64,000 nucleotides of DNA, taken from Bufo bufo (lineage: Eukaryota; Chordata; Amphibia; Anura; Bufonidae). The stretch spans positions 154,809,565 through 154,873,564 of the forward strand of contig NC_053391.1 in NCBI RefSeq assembly GCF_905171765.1, written 5' to 3'. The notes beneath the pieces are model-generated. The model had not been told where the DNA came from. It was given only the letters and a program-made list of their open reading frames with translations, and did not search any database. The translations under genes and the position numbers were made by a program. Below, piece by piece: positions 42,506-52,570 of the stretch. Every line of letters begins with the position of its first letter. Position 1 is the first letter of the stretch.

Positions 42506-45358
42506 ATGGAAGGAGGGACAAGAACAGTTCAGAAGGAAAGGTGTAGGGTAAAAAATATACATAAACCTCTCATATGTATGTATACTAATGCCAGAAGCCT
42601 GACTAATAAAACTGGTGAACTGGAATTAGTGATGTGTGAGGAGGACTATGACATAGTGGGAATAACTGAGACATGGCTGGATGATAGCTATGACTGGGCA
42701 GTTAATGTACAAGGTTACAGTCTGTTCAGAAAGGATCGTCAAAACCGGAGAGGTGGAGGGGTCTGCCTTTATGTAAAATCTAGTCTAAAGCCCACACTCC
42801 GTGAAGATATAAGTGAGGGACATGAACATGTGGAGTCACTATGGGTAGAGATACATGGAGCTAAAAACAACAATAAATTACTAATAGGAGTCTACTATAA
42901 ACCACCTAATATACCAGAGTCCACAGAAAATCTACTACTAAACGAGATAGACAAGGCGGCAAATCATAATGAGGTGGTTATTATGGGGGACTTCAACTAC
43001 CCAGATATAGACTGGGAAACTGAAACTTGTATATCTCATAAAGGAAACAGATTCTTGGCAATAACCAAAGACAATTATCTCTCCCAACTGGTTCAGGACC
43101 CGACTAGAGGGACGGCCATACTGGACTTAATATTAACCAATAGACCTGACAGAACAACAGACGTGCAGGTTGGGGGACACCTGGGAAATAGTGACCATAA
43201 AGTAATAACCTTCCAATTATCATTCAAAAGAGCGTTTCTACAGGGAGAAACAAAAATACCAAACTTCAAAAAAGCTAAATTTAGCCAACTAAGAGAGGCC
43301 ATAGGCCTAACTAACTGGGACAAAGTCCTCAAAAATAAAAATACAGCCAAAAAATGGGATATCTTTAAAAACATCCTAAAATCTCATTGTGAGAGGTACA
43401 TACCGTATGGGAATAAAAGGTTAAGGAACAAAAAGAAACCAATGTGGATAAACAGAACTGTAAAGAAAGCAATAAATGACAAAAAGAAAGCATATAAAAC
43501 CCTAAAACAGGAGGGTAGCACGGAAGCACTGAAAAACTATAAGGAAAAAAACAGAACATGTAAAAAACAAATAAAAGCGGCCAAACTAGAGACCGAGAGA
43601 TTAATTGCCAAAGAGAGTAATAGTAACCCTAAAATGTTCTTCAATGATATAAATGTTAAAAAGTATAAATCTGAAGGTGTCGGCCCTTTAAAGAGTAATG
43701 AGGGGGGAGTCGCAGAGAGCGACGAGGAGAAAGCAAAGCTGTTAAATATTTTTTTCTCCAATGTATTCACTGAGGAAAATAAACTGTCAGATGAAATGCT
43801 GAATGCTGAAATAAATTCGCCATTAAAAGTGTCCTGTCTGACCCAGGAAGAAGTACAACAGCGACTTAAAAAAATCAAAATAGACAAATCGCCAGGACCG
43901 GATGGCATACACCCCCGTATCCTAAGGGAATTAAGTAATGTCATAGCCAGACCCTTATTTCTGATATTTGCGGACTCTGTACTGACAGGGAATGTCCCAC
44001 AGGATTGGCGCATGGCAAATGTGGTGCCAATATTCAAAAAGGGTCCAAAAACAGAGCCTGGAAACTATAGGCCGGTAAGTTTAACATCTGTTGTGGGTAA
44101 ACTGTTTGAAGGTTTTCTGAGAGATGCTATGTTAGAGCATCTTATGGGAAATAAGCAAATAACGCCATATCAGCATGGCTTCGTGAGGGATCGGTCATGT
44201 CAAACTAATTTAATCAGTTTCTATGAGGAGGTAAGTACTAGACTTGACAGCGGCGAATCAATGGATGTCGTGTATCTGGACTTCTCCAAAGCATTTGACA
44301 CTGTACCTCATAAAAGGTTAGTATATAAAATGAGAATGCTCGGACTCGGAGAAAACGTCTGTAAGTGGGTAAGTAACTGGCTCAATGATAGAAAACAGAG
44401 GGTGGTTATTAACGGTACATACTCAGATTGGGTCACTGTCACTAGTGGAGTACATCAGGGGTCAGTATTGGGCCCTATTCTCTTCAATATATTTATTAAT
44501 GATCTTGTAGAAGGCTTGCATAGTAAAATATCAATTTTCGCAGATGACACTAAACTGTGTAAAGTAATTAACACTGAAGAGGACAGTATACTACTACAGA
44601 GGGATCTGGATAGATTGGAGGCTTGGGCAGATAAGTGGCAGATGAGGTTTAACACTGAGAAATGTAAAGTTATGCACATGGGAAGGAATAATGCAAGTCA
44701 CCCATACATACTAAATGGTAAAACACTCGGTAACACTGACATGGAAAAGGATCTAGGAATTTTAATAAACAGCAAACTAAGCTGCAAAAAACAGTGTCAG
44801 GCAGCGGCTGCCAAGGCCAATAAGATAATGGGTTGCATCAAAAGGGGCATAGATGCCCGTGATGAGAACATATTCCTACTACTTTACAAATCACTGGTCA
44901 GACCACACATGGAGTACTGTGTACAGTTCTGGGCTCCTGTAAACAAGGCCGACATAGCAGAGCTGGAGAGGGTCCAGAGGAGGGCAACTAAAGTAATAAC
45001 TGGAATGGGGCAACTACAGTACCCTGAAAGATTATCAAAATTAGGGTTATTCACGTTAGAAAAAAGACGACTGAGTGGAGATCTAATTACTATGTATAAA
45101 TATATCAGGGGGCAGTACAGAGATCTATCCCATCATCTATTTATCCCCAGGACTGTGACTGTGACGAGGGGACATCCTCTGCGTTTGGAGGAAAGAAGGT
45201 TTGTACACAAACATAGAAAAGGGTTCTTTACGGTAAGAGCAGTGAGACTATGGAACTCTCTGCCTGAGGAGGTGGTGATGGTGAGTACAATAAAGGAATT
45301 CAAGAGGGGCCTGGATGTATTTCTGGAGTGTAATAATATTACAGGCTATAGCTACTAG
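42506..45358 (+). CDS. CR1 ORF2: endonuclease-reverse transcriptase, intact
   Basis: 950 uninterrupted codons from the first in-frame ATG. The frame is open a further 33 codons upstream, to 42407. The apurinic-type endonuclease has YTNARSL, GITETWL (Glu near residue 52), MGDFNYPDIDW and GNSDHKVI (catalytic Asp-His near residue 229). Reverse transcriptase: SPGPDGIHPR, NYRPVSLTSV, YLDFSKAFDTV (Asp near residue 590), HQGSVLGPILFNIFINDL and IFADDTKL (catalytic DD near residue 679). A C-terminal thumb and CR1-type tail follow (WNSLPEEVV). Every catalytic motif expected for nicking and target-primed reverse transcription is present. With ORF1 open upstream, this is the best candidate in the window for an autonomous element. 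Expression cannot be judged from sequence. Confidence 0.94.
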   Translation: MEGGTRTVQKERCRVKNIHKPLICMYTNARSLTNKTGELELVMCEEDYDIVGITETWLDDSYDWAVNVQGYSLFRKDRQNRRGGGVCLYVKSSLKPTLREDISEGHEHVESLWVEIHGAKNNNKLLIGVYYKPPNIPESTENLLLNEIDKAANHNEVVIMGDFNYPDIDWETETCISHKGNRFLAITKDNYLSQLVQDPTRGTAILDLILTNRPDRTTDVQVGGHLGNSDHKVITFQLSFKRAFLQGETKIPNFKKAKFSQLREAIGLTNWDKVLKNKNTAKKWDIFKNILKSHCERYIPYGNKRLRNKKKPMWINRTVKKAINDKKKAYKTLKQEGSTEALKNYKEKNRTCKKQIKAAKLETERLIAKESNSNPKMFFNDINVKKYKSEGVGPLKSNEGGVAESDEEKAKLLNIFFSNVFTEENKLSDEMLNAEINSPLKVSCLTQEEVQQRLKKIKIDKSPGPDGIHPRILRELSNVIARPLFLIFADSVLTGNVPQDWRMANVVPIFKKGPKTEPGNYRPVSLTSVVGKLFEGFLRDAMLEHLMGNKQITPYQHGFVRDRSCQTNLISFYEEVSTRLDSGESMDVVYLDFSKAFDTVPHKRLVYKMRMLGLGENVCKWVSNWLNDRKQRVVINGTYSDWVTVTSGVHQGSVLGPILFNIFINDLVEGLHSKISIFADDTKLCKVINTEEDSILLQRDLDRLEAWADKWQMRFNTEKCKVMHMGRNNASHPYILNGKTLGNTDMEKDLGILINSKLSCKKQCQAAAAKANKIMGCIKRGIDARDENIFLLLYKSLVRPHMEYCVQFWAPVNKADIAELERVQRRATKVITGMGQLQYPERLSKLGLFTLEKRRLSGDLITMYKYIRGQYRDLSHHLFIPRTVTVTRGHPLRLEERRFVHKHRKGFFTVRAVRLWNSLPEEVVMVSTIKEFKRGLDVFLECNNITGYSY

Positions 45359-45566
45359 AGAGGGGTCGTTGATCCAGGGAGTTATTCTGATTGCCTGATT
45401 GGAGTCGGGAAGGAATTTTTTATTCCCCTAAAGTGAGGAAAATTGGCTTCTACCTCACAGGGTTTTTTTGCCTTCCTCTGGATCAACTTGTAGGATGACA
45501 GGCCGAACTGGATGGACAAATGTCTTTTTTCGGCCTTATGTACTATGTTACTATGTTACTATGTTA
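45359..45566 (+). promoter_or_regulatory. CR1 3' untranslated region and terminal octamer repeats
   Basis: Short 3' region with GGAAGGAATTTTTTATTCC, able to form a hairpin, and GAACTGGATGGACAAATGT, followed by tandem ACTATGTT units to 45566. In CR1/L2 LINEs this end is what the polymerase recognises. Confidence 0.75.
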
Positions 45567-45702
45567 AGTGCCTACTGTCATGTCCTCTCTGCCAGCAGAC
45601 ACAGTATTTACCTATCCCGCTGCTCCATGCTGTCTTCTGCTTCATGGCAGCCATGCATACCCCATGCTTGTTATTTTAATGTGTGAATGCTCTCCCAGTG
45701 TC

Positions 45703-46164
45703 TTAAAGAGGTTGAACCCGGACATATCCCCATCTTCACACATTTCATTCTCCGATGCTCTCCCTTGCCCTGCACTGGATTATGCAGGGCAAGGGCTTGT
45801 TTGTTTTATTTTCACACTGCTAGGCAGAGGCCTCTGCCTAGAAGTGTTGCCGGTGACATCACCTGCACTGATGGGCAGGCTTTAGCTCTGCCCTAGCCAT
45901 TTTACAGCCTGCAGAAGAGCTAAAGTTCGCCCATTAGTGCCGGGGACGTCACCGGGCTCACTGCTAGACAAAATCCTCCACCTAGCAGTCCCCATGGAGA
46001 GCCCAGTATGTCACCGGATCTCCATAAAAAGCCTTTGCCCTGTGCAATTAATCGCAGGGCACGGGAGAGAATCGGAGCATGATCGATGCTTATATCAGGT
46101 AGGCTGCCTGGGTGAAAATGGCAATATGTCCAGGTTTAGCTCTGAACCCAGACAATCCCTTTAA
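45703..46164. mobile_element. T2-type MITE, 462 bp
   Basis: Begins TTAAAGAGGTTGAACCCGGAC and ends, on the other strand, TTAAAGGGATTGTCTGGGTTC, giving inverted ends with a TTAA target. There is no coding capacity. It fits the TTAAAGGRR-ended T2 (Kolobok) MITEs of frogs. A CCTCTGCCTAGAAG/CTAGGCAGAGG palindrome lies inside at about 45821-45842. Confidence 0.75.
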
Positions 46165-46439
46165 AGGGCATGTGTGTGCATGGGCTAACCTGTCCCTGTT
46201 CCTGGTATACAGTGGGGAAAATAAGTACTTGATACACTGGCAATTTTGCAAGTTTTACCACCTACAAAGAATGGAGAGGTCTGTAATTTTTATCGTAGGT
46301 ACACTTCAACTGTGAGAGACAGAGACTAAAAAAAATCCAGAGAATCACATTGTATGAGTATTAAATAATTAATTAGCATTTTATTGCATGAAATAAGTAG
46401 TTAATATTATAGAAAAACAGCTTACTATTAACTTAATAT

Positions 46440-47444
46440 TTGGTACAGAAACCTTTGTTGTGCAATTACAGAGGTCAGACGTTTCCTATAGTTCTTGACC
46501 AAGTTTGCACACACTGCAGCAGGAATTTTGGCCCACTCCTCCATACAGATCATCTCCAGATCTTTCAGATTTCGGGGCTGTCGCTGGTCTACATTGAGTT
46601 TCAGCTCCCTCCAAAGATTTTTGATTGGGTGATTGAAGACTGGCTAGGCCACTTCAGGACCTTGAAATGCTTCTTACGGAGCCACTCCTTAGTTGCCATG
46701 ACTGTGTTTTTGGGTTATTGTCATGCTAGAAGACCCAGGCACGACCCGTCTTCAATGCTATTACTGAGGGATAGAGGTTGTTGGCCAAAATCTTGCGATA
46801 CATGGCCCCATCCATCCTCCCTTCAATACGGTGCAGTCGTCCTGTCCCCTTTGCAGAAAAGCTTCCCCAAAGTATGTTGTTTCCACTGCCAATGCTTCAC
46901 GGTTGGGACGGTGTTCTTGGGGTTGTACTCATCCTTCTTCTTCCTCCAAACATGGCAAGTGGAGTTGATACCAAATTTTTTTATTTTGGTCTTATCTGAC
47001 CACATGACCTTCTCCTATGCCTTCTCTGGATCATCCAGATGGTCATCGGTGAACTTCAAACGGGCCTGGACATGTGCTGGTGTGAGTAGGGGGACCTTGC
47101 ATGCCCTGCAGGATTTTAATCCATGAAGGCGCAGTGTGTGACTATTGGTAATATTTGAGACTGTGGTCCCAGCTCGCTTCAGGTCATTGACCAGGTCCTC
47201 CCTTGTAGTTCTGGGCTGAATACTGACCTTTCTCAAAATCATCCTTACCCCACAAGGAAAGATCTTGCATGGGGCCCCAGACCGAGGAAGATTGACAATC
47301 ATCTTGTGTTTCTTCCATTCTCTAATAATTGCAGCACCAGTTGTTGTTCAAGCTACTTGCCTATTGTCCTGGTGCCCATCTCAGCCTTGTGCAGACCTAC
47401 AATTTAGTCCCTTGTGTCCTTAGACAGCATTTTGGTCTTGGACA
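46440..47444 (-). pseudogene. Tc1 transposase, decayed
   Basis: Starts MSKTKMLSKDTRD at 47444 and meets stops within the first 50 codons. Recognisable parts are the paired-type helix-turn-helix ([27 protein letters not shown]; 47302-47100), [20 protein letters not shown], and the catalytic-region stretch MWSDKTKIKKFG (about 47005-46970), where the family has an Asp of the DDE/D triad. Several frameshifts follow. The family cuts and pastes DNA at TA sites. Decay is advanced enough that no protein can be made. Confidence 0.87.
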
Positions 47445-47460
47445 TGGTGGAGAGGTTGGA

Positions 47461-47463
47461 GTG

Positions 47464-47501
<38 letters not shown>
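47461..47501 (+). repeat. (GATT)n microsatellite in the Tc1 5' region
   Basis: Eight to nine GATT units, against only about two at the matching place in the second Tc1 piece (about 49790). Confidence 0.9.
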
Positions 47502-47502
<1 letters not shown>

Positions 47503-47766
47503 GTGGACAGGAGTCTTTTATACAGGTAACGAGTTTAAACAGGTACAATTAATGCAGGTAATGGGTGCAGAGTAGGAGGGTTACTGAAAGAAAAACTAAC
47601 AGGTCTGTGAGAACCAAAATTCTTGCTGGTGATCAAATACTTATTTCATGCAATAAAATGCTAATTAATTATTTAAAATTCATACAATGTGATTTTCTGT
47701 ATTTTTTTTAGATTCTGTCCCTCACAGTTGAAGTGTACCTACGATTAAAGTTTAGTGGCCCCTGCA

Positions 47767-47866
47767 NNNNNNNNNNNNNNNNNNNNNNNNNNNNNNNNNN
47801 NNNNNNNNNNNNNNNNNNNNNNNNNNNNNNNNNNNNNNNNNNNNNNNNNNNNNNNNNNNNNNNNNN
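47767..47866. other. Assembly gap, 100 N
   Basis: A run of 100 N between a Tc1 flank and Gypsy pol. The bases left of it (GTTTAGTGGCCCCTGCA) recur at 50371-50387. Confidence 0.99.
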
Positions 47867-49208
47867 CTGACTGTAACGAGCTCAGGGGTAACAACTTGCG
47901 GCTGAGATACGCCACCGGGTGCTCCTTCCCGTCGTCGCCAACATGACTTAGTACGGCTCCCAGTCCGAACATGGAGGCGTCTGTATGTACGACAAAGCGT
48001 TTGTTAGGATCAGGTGCCGCCAGTATGGGAGCTTGTGTTAGGGTGGCTTTCAACTGTTGAAATGCTTTTTCGCACTCCGGGGACCACAGGACCTGTCTAG
48101 GGAGATTCTTTTTGGTCAGATCCGTCAGTGGTTTGGCTATGTCACTATAGTGGGGTAAAAACATTCTGTAGTACCCGGCTGTCCCTAAAAATGCAAGTAC
48201 CTGGGCCTTGGTTCTGGGAACCGGCCAGTTTAGGATGGCCTCGATTTGTGCAGGCTCCGGCCTCTGCTTCCCACATCCCACTCTATGTCCCAAATATTGT
48301 ACCTCAGACATCCCGATATTACACTTGTCTGGCTTCAGGATCAGGCCTGCAACTCTGATTCTCTCTAGCACTATGCCCAGGTGTCTGAGATGCTCCTCCC
48401 ATGTCTGGCTATAGATTGCGATGTCATCAAGATATGCGCATGCAAAATCCTGCAGACCACCGAGGAGTTGATCTATCATTCGTTGGAAGGTAGCCGATCC
48501 CCGAAGTCCCTGTGTAGGCTGCCCATTAACCCATACCGCCTGACGATGGTGCTGCCGATTATCTTCAGCTGCGGCCTGGACGGGATCAGCGTCGAATAGC
48601 TCACCAAACTCTTCCTGAATATCTAGAGGGTTGGCCTCGTTCTGGAGGCAATAAGTCGCCGACCTGGATAACTGGGCAGTCTCTTGGTACCTCGGGGATC
48701 GGTTAGGGCAATAACGCTGCAGAGGACCCGTCTGACTACATGTATAGCACTTAGGCCCGGTAGAAAATTTTGATTGGGCTAAGGGTCTAGAGGCAGCCCA
48801 CTGAGATACTGGAGTTGGGCTCGAGGTCGGTACACTGGGCTGCGGTAGTGGATAGCGCTGGCCTCCAATGGATCTCCGAGAGTCCAGATATTCATCAGCC
48901 AAAGTCGCTGCTTGCTGTACCATCTGTGGCCGCTTATCTCTCACCCAATCCCGTACTATCGGAGGGGTGTGGTCAAAGAAATGCTCTAAAAGAACTAGCT
49001 GGGTGATGTCCTCTATGGTATGAGCATGGCTTCCCTGGAACCAGCCCTTGAGGTTCCGCTGCAGACGATGTGCCCACTCCACGTAGGTTAGGTTGCCTTG
49101 TTTCCGGGATTCTCTAAACTTAATCTGGCTGGCTTCAGGGGTAATGGCAAATCGGGCTAGCAGGGCTTCTTTTACACGGTTATAATCCATGGCGTCCTCA
49201 TTTTCCAT
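47867..49208 (-). pseudogene. Gypsy Gag (SCAN-like) fused in frame to reverse transcriptase
   Basis: An open minus-strand frame starts MENEDAMDYNRVKEALLARF. Residues about 10-110 form a SCAN-like capsid region (ESRKQGNLTYVEWAHRL, DITQLVLLEHFF, VRDWVRDKRP). A degenerate zinc knuckle follows (CYTCSQTG, with no clear His). After VWVNGQP, the normal start of protease, the reading jumps to GSATFQRMIDQLL and YLDDIAIYSQTWEEHL of reverse transcriptase. The protease catalytic region and the first half of the polymerase are therefore missing through an in-frame deletion. It then runs on through the thumb (WSPECEKAFQQLK) into RNase H (VHTDASMFGLGAVL). Lacking fingers and the first catalytic Asp, it cannot polymerise. 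Confidence 0.88.
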
Positions 49209-49234
49209 GGCCCGATACGCATCCGCAGTTAGTT

Positions 49235-49540
49235 AGCCCCTGCTCGCTCTATTCTGCTCTCACGACACTCCCTGATGTGACCACAATATCTGCTGGTTCC
49301 GCCGTTGATGATCCGGCCTCAAACGACCGCTCGTGTTGTTTTAATTCTCACAGAACTAACACCAGTCAGGCTGTATGTGAGTTCAAACTGACAAAATTCT
49401 TTATTGAATGCATCACATATATTTATATTGACAGTTGGAACACCTCTTTCAATTGGTAAATTGTAAAACCCCCTCTGATTGGCTATGCAAATAGGCAGAT
49501 GGGTGTGGCCATTGTCACAGAGAGATTCAAACCATGACAC
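49235..49540 (-). repeat. Probable Gypsy long terminal repeat
   Basis: The minus strand begins TGTCATGGTTTGAATC, contains a CCAATCAGAGG box, TATAAATATA and AATAAAG, and leads into the Gag leader. The inner boundary and primer-binding site are not clear to me, so the end near 49235 is approximate. Confidence 0.55.
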
Positions 49541-50387
49541 TGACCTTTCTCAAAATCATCCTTACCCCACAATGAAAGATCTTGCATGGGGCCCCAGACC
49601 GAGGAAGAATGACAATCATCTTGTGCTTTTTCCATTTTCTAATAATTGCAGCACCAGTTGTTGACTTCTAATCAAGCTGATTGCCTATTGTCCTGGTGCC
49701 CATCTCAGCCTTTTGCAGACCTACAATTTAGTCCCTTGTGTCCTTAGACAGCATTTTGGTCTTGGACATGATAGAGAGGTTGGAGTGTGATTGATTGATT
49801 GTGTGGACAGGAGTCTTTTATACAGCATCCGATTATATACCCCAACCATGGGATGATTACTTGTTCAAGTAATAACTAAGCCAACCCCATCCTGGAGGAG
49901 ACACAGTATGGGTAATTGTCCTATGTTCCTGTTTTCCATTTATGAATTTTTGCATATGTACTTTAGTGAATAATCATGTTGGATGAATAAGGACTTGTAT
50001 CCACTGTATGTTTCCTCCAGTGATGTCGTTTTTTATCTCCTGCACCAATTTCTTTTAATCATGTATGTATTCAATTGTGATTTTTTTGTAATAAAGGATT
50101 TAATATAGTATAAGCGGTCTGGCATTTTCTATGTAGGTTGTGTCTTTTATACAGGTAACGAGTTTAAACAGGTACAATTAATTCAGGTAATGGGTGCAGA
50201 GTAGGAGGGTTACTGAAAGAAAAATTATCAGGTCTGTGAGAACCAAAATTCTTGCTGGTGATCAAATACTTATTTCATGCAATAAAATGCAAATTAATTA
50301 TTATACAATGTGATTTTCTGAATTTTTTTTAGATTCTGTCCCTCGCAGTTGAAGTGTACCTACGATTAAAGTTTAGTGGCCCCTGCA
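49541..50387 (-). mobile_element. Second Tc1 piece, with a 316-bp insertion
   Basis: Repeats 47225-47766: the CTGACCTTTCTCAAAATCATCC block, transposase start region, GATT stretch and inner inverted repeat, ending in the same GTTTAGTGGCCCCTGCA. It then continues into AATAAAGTCCAGATCCCC. It is broken at 49826-50141 by an insertion. Confidence 0.85.
49826..50141 (+). mobile_element. 316-bp retro-insertion with 13-bp target duplication
   Basis: GTCTTTTATACAG occurs at 49813-49825 and again at 50142-50154. The insert carries AATAAAGGATTTAATATAG near its right end, like the 3' end of a retroelement. I do not recognise the family. The left Tc1 copy lacks it, giving a clean empty site. Confidence 0.75.
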
Positions 50388-50539
50388 ATAAAGTCCAGAT
50401 CCCCATATGTAATGACCACAGCTGCACCTGACAAGAGTTGTGGTAAATAACAAGCAACAAGAGAATCAAGAGACGGTCAGTTAACCCCTGCGTACAGCCA
50501 ATCTCTCAGATTTTCTAACCTCTGTCACCGAAGGTACCG
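50388..50539. other. No feature recognised
   Basis: Short unassigned stretch between the Tc1 piece and the Gypsy gag remnant. It may be the leader of that Gypsy element. Confidence 0.4.
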
Positions 50540-51300
50540 TGACACCTGGGCAATTTGACTATGGGTCTGTACGTCATTCAGTTCTAGACCTTGTTCTCAG
50601 AGTTGTCCTGGAACAAAGAGGCTCTGGTTCCAGCTTTCCAGGAGGGTGTGGCAGGTCGAATTAAAAATTGCTTACAAGCTGAGGCAGCCACTCAGGATGA
50701 GTTAATCACTTTAGCTATTTACACTGATCTATACTTTAAAGAGTCTATTCAAGAGAACTTTAATTTCATGTTGGCCACCTTCATTCCAGAAGATCTTATT
50801 TACCTCCTCATAGGACTCACAGGAGGAACTATGCAGTTAGAATGAGTCAACAATAATTTGTGTCTTTTCTGTAGTGGTTGGGCTCATTTTGTGCCCCCTC
50901 ATCTCAGGAAACTCCAGCACCTAGGGTGAGTAGGGGAAATAACCCTAGGTGAAGATGAACTCTCTCCAAAACTGACAATTCAAGTAGTTCTATCCTGCAG
51001 TAACATCTGGTTCTCTGATCAGGACTTACTGAACTCTGATTCTGCTGGCAACTTCCTGCATCAGGCCTTAGTCATCTAATACCACATACCCATTGGACAG
51101 CTGGAGCAGTCCTTTGCTGTGGCCTCAGTCAATTTAGTACCTCTATCTTAACCCATTCTGTATTCTACTGTGCCCATGGAAATCCATATGGAGGCTCTGC
51201 ATAAGGAGATCTCCTTCTATTCTTCCTGAATCCATTAGCCCATTATGGGGTTACCTTGGCTACATCTAAGACTTATGGCTAAGTCCTACGTAGGGGGTCT
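50540..51300 (+). pseudogene. Sushi-type Ty3/Gypsy gag-protease remnant
   Basis: The plus-strand reading shows late Gag (WNKEALVPAFQEGVAGRIKN), a knuckle-like CLFCSGWAHF, and then a retropepsin-like stretch in which the catalytic triplet region reads NSDSAGNFLHQALV where the family has Asp-Ser-Gly. It ends with MGLPWL, as in sushi-class Gypsy. Several stops interrupt it. Domesticated sushi Gag genes exist in vertebrates, but the stops and lost catalytic context argue for a dead element. It is unrelated to the SCAN-type Gypsy on the other strand. Confidence 0.7.
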
Positions 51301-52010
51301 TGATGCCACTCATGTTGTCTGACTAAAGTTTTGCTATTCCTGAGCTCTCAAGTTCCTTTTAAACTACCTCTTTCACAGACCAGTTATCTGGATGTTTTTT
51401 GTCAACAAAGGAAGTACCTATGTGCCATACCAGGAGTCAGTAAACCTCCGGGAGGCACAGGCAGGAGCAGCAATATGCACACCTGCCAATACTCATGGCG
51501 CTGCGGCCCCATTCATAAAATGTGTACAGTCCATACTACGTACACCACTGAGAAGTCAGCAGTGTACAAAAAAAGTGGATTTTAAGTTACACAGGGAAAC
51601 GTGCACTTTAGGGAGGAAAAAGTGGAATAAAAATACAAAATACATTAATAAACTATATTACAAAAACTATTATTAGGGCATTAGGGGCATGTTCACAAAA
51701 AATATATAAGAGTTTAATTACTCTTCAATGGCAAGAAAAAAGGGTAATGTGTCTTCTCCTTGTAAGGGAGGGAAGTTATATGCAACACTCCAACAACAAA
51801 GATTTAACTCCTATCACTTCAGCCTTGAGGGGTTTCCAACAGAGATCCAGGTATAATAGAATGGGTCTATCCACAACATCAGTTCTCGAGAGGCAGAAAA
51901 GTCTATTATTTAACATTCAACTCCCTAATTTTTCTAACAACCAAAAGCTTATTCCACAGGGTGTGGAACAAGAGTGGCAGTTGGTGATCCCTAAGCATAA
52001 AAATTTGCAC
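51301..52010. other. No feature recognised
   Basis: AT-rich sequence with short meaningless frames. The first part may be the decayed continuation of the sushi-type Gypsy. Confidence 0.4.
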
Positions 52011-52013
52011 TAA

Positions 52014-52381
52014 GGGAGTCATTTATCAGTTAAGGTTGTTTTTATGTCAGTTTTCTAAGAACTGGTGCAAATTTAAGAACTGGTGCAACTTAATAATATA
52101 TGTGGCATGAGTGTAATTTGGTTTACACCTTTAGGTGTAAAAGTAAACAAGGGGATTGCCTGACATGGGTTGAAACTTTTGAAAAAGTTGCACATAGCAA
52201 ATTAGCCATAATCCAGATCTAATCTCACTTTTAGCTCTTAAACATAGACAACTGTGCAAAGTAGTGAGGATCACAAAATGTTGCAAAGTTGTTGCATTTG
52301 CCATGGAAATGTCACAGATGCCATGACTTGAGACTTTTTTAGAACACAAAACTGACATATCTGATTTGATAAATGACCCCC
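52014..52381. mobile_element. Harbinger-type MITE, 368 bp
   Basis: Left end GGGAGTCATTTATCA, right end on the other strand GGGGGTCATTTATCAAA. A 3-bp TAA flanks it at 52011-52013 and 52382-52384. Short size, inverted ends and a TWA target fit PIF/Harbinger MITEs. Confidence 0.75.
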
Positions 52382-52433
52382 TAAGGACTCAAATGCTCAT
52401 TGCTTTTTCTTGGTTCTTACCAAGAGTGATTGG

Positions 52434-52570
52434 TAGAGCTGAGCGAAACCCAAACTGCAAAGTTTGGGTTCGTACCAAACTTTGCGATTTCGGGGACCCG
52501 AACCCGGACTTTTTCCCTGAAGTTCGGGTTTGAGTTCGGTGTTCGGGTAATTTTATTATTATATCTGTTA
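52434..52570 (+). mobile_element. Isolated hAT-type terminus
   Basis: TAGAGCTGAGCGAA followed by many GTTCGG/CCGAAC boxes resembles the ends of hAT-A, B and C. No partner end or transposase was found downstream, so this is a truncated relative. Confidence 0.65.

Larger units (their letters stand above)
41230..45566 (+). mobile_element. CR1 LINE with both ORFs open
   Basis: The plus-strand element has a 5' untranslated region (41230-41435), ORF1 with esterase, ORF2 with endonuclease and reverse transcriptase, and a 3' region ending in octamer-like repeats of ACTATGTT (about 45541-45566), the 3' signature of CR1/L2-type LINEs. There is no poly(A) tail. The 5' start is hidden by the gap but can be placed from 20645-24676. 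The open frames suggest recent activity. Confidence 0.9.
46208..47766 (-). mobile_element. Tc1/mariner element, left copy, one end lost
   Basis: Starts CAGTGGGGAAAATAAGTACTT after a TA at 46208-46209, the classic Tc1 terminus. An inner inverted repeat (ACACTTCAACTGTGAG) recurs near the right end. The outer right terminus is replaced after ACGATTA by GTTTAGTGGCCCCTGCA, and the gap follows. The transposase lies on the minus strand. Confidence 0.88.
47867..49540 (-). mobile_element. Ty3/Gypsy element with SCAN-like Gag, internally deleted
   Basis: On the minus strand: a terminal-repeat-like region (about 49540-49235) with TGTCATGG at its outer end and an AATAAAG signal, a short leader, and a Gag-Pol reading that enters the gap in the RNase H region. 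The 3' part would lie in the gap. SCAN domains are known to derive from Gag of Gmr1-like Gypsy elements, which this resembles. Confidence 0.82.

Noticed and set aside
43093..44679. Minus-strand frames in the CR1 region
   Set aside because: They are shadows of the 950-codon ORF2, which has all expected motifs.
47461..47501. GATT microsatellite as a regulatory element
   Set aside because: Simple slippage repeat. The sister Tc1 piece has only about two units, so no function is implied.
50591..50845. A domesticated sushi-Gag gene
   Set aside because: The gag-protease reading is interrupted by stops beyond 50845 and has no extended open frame.
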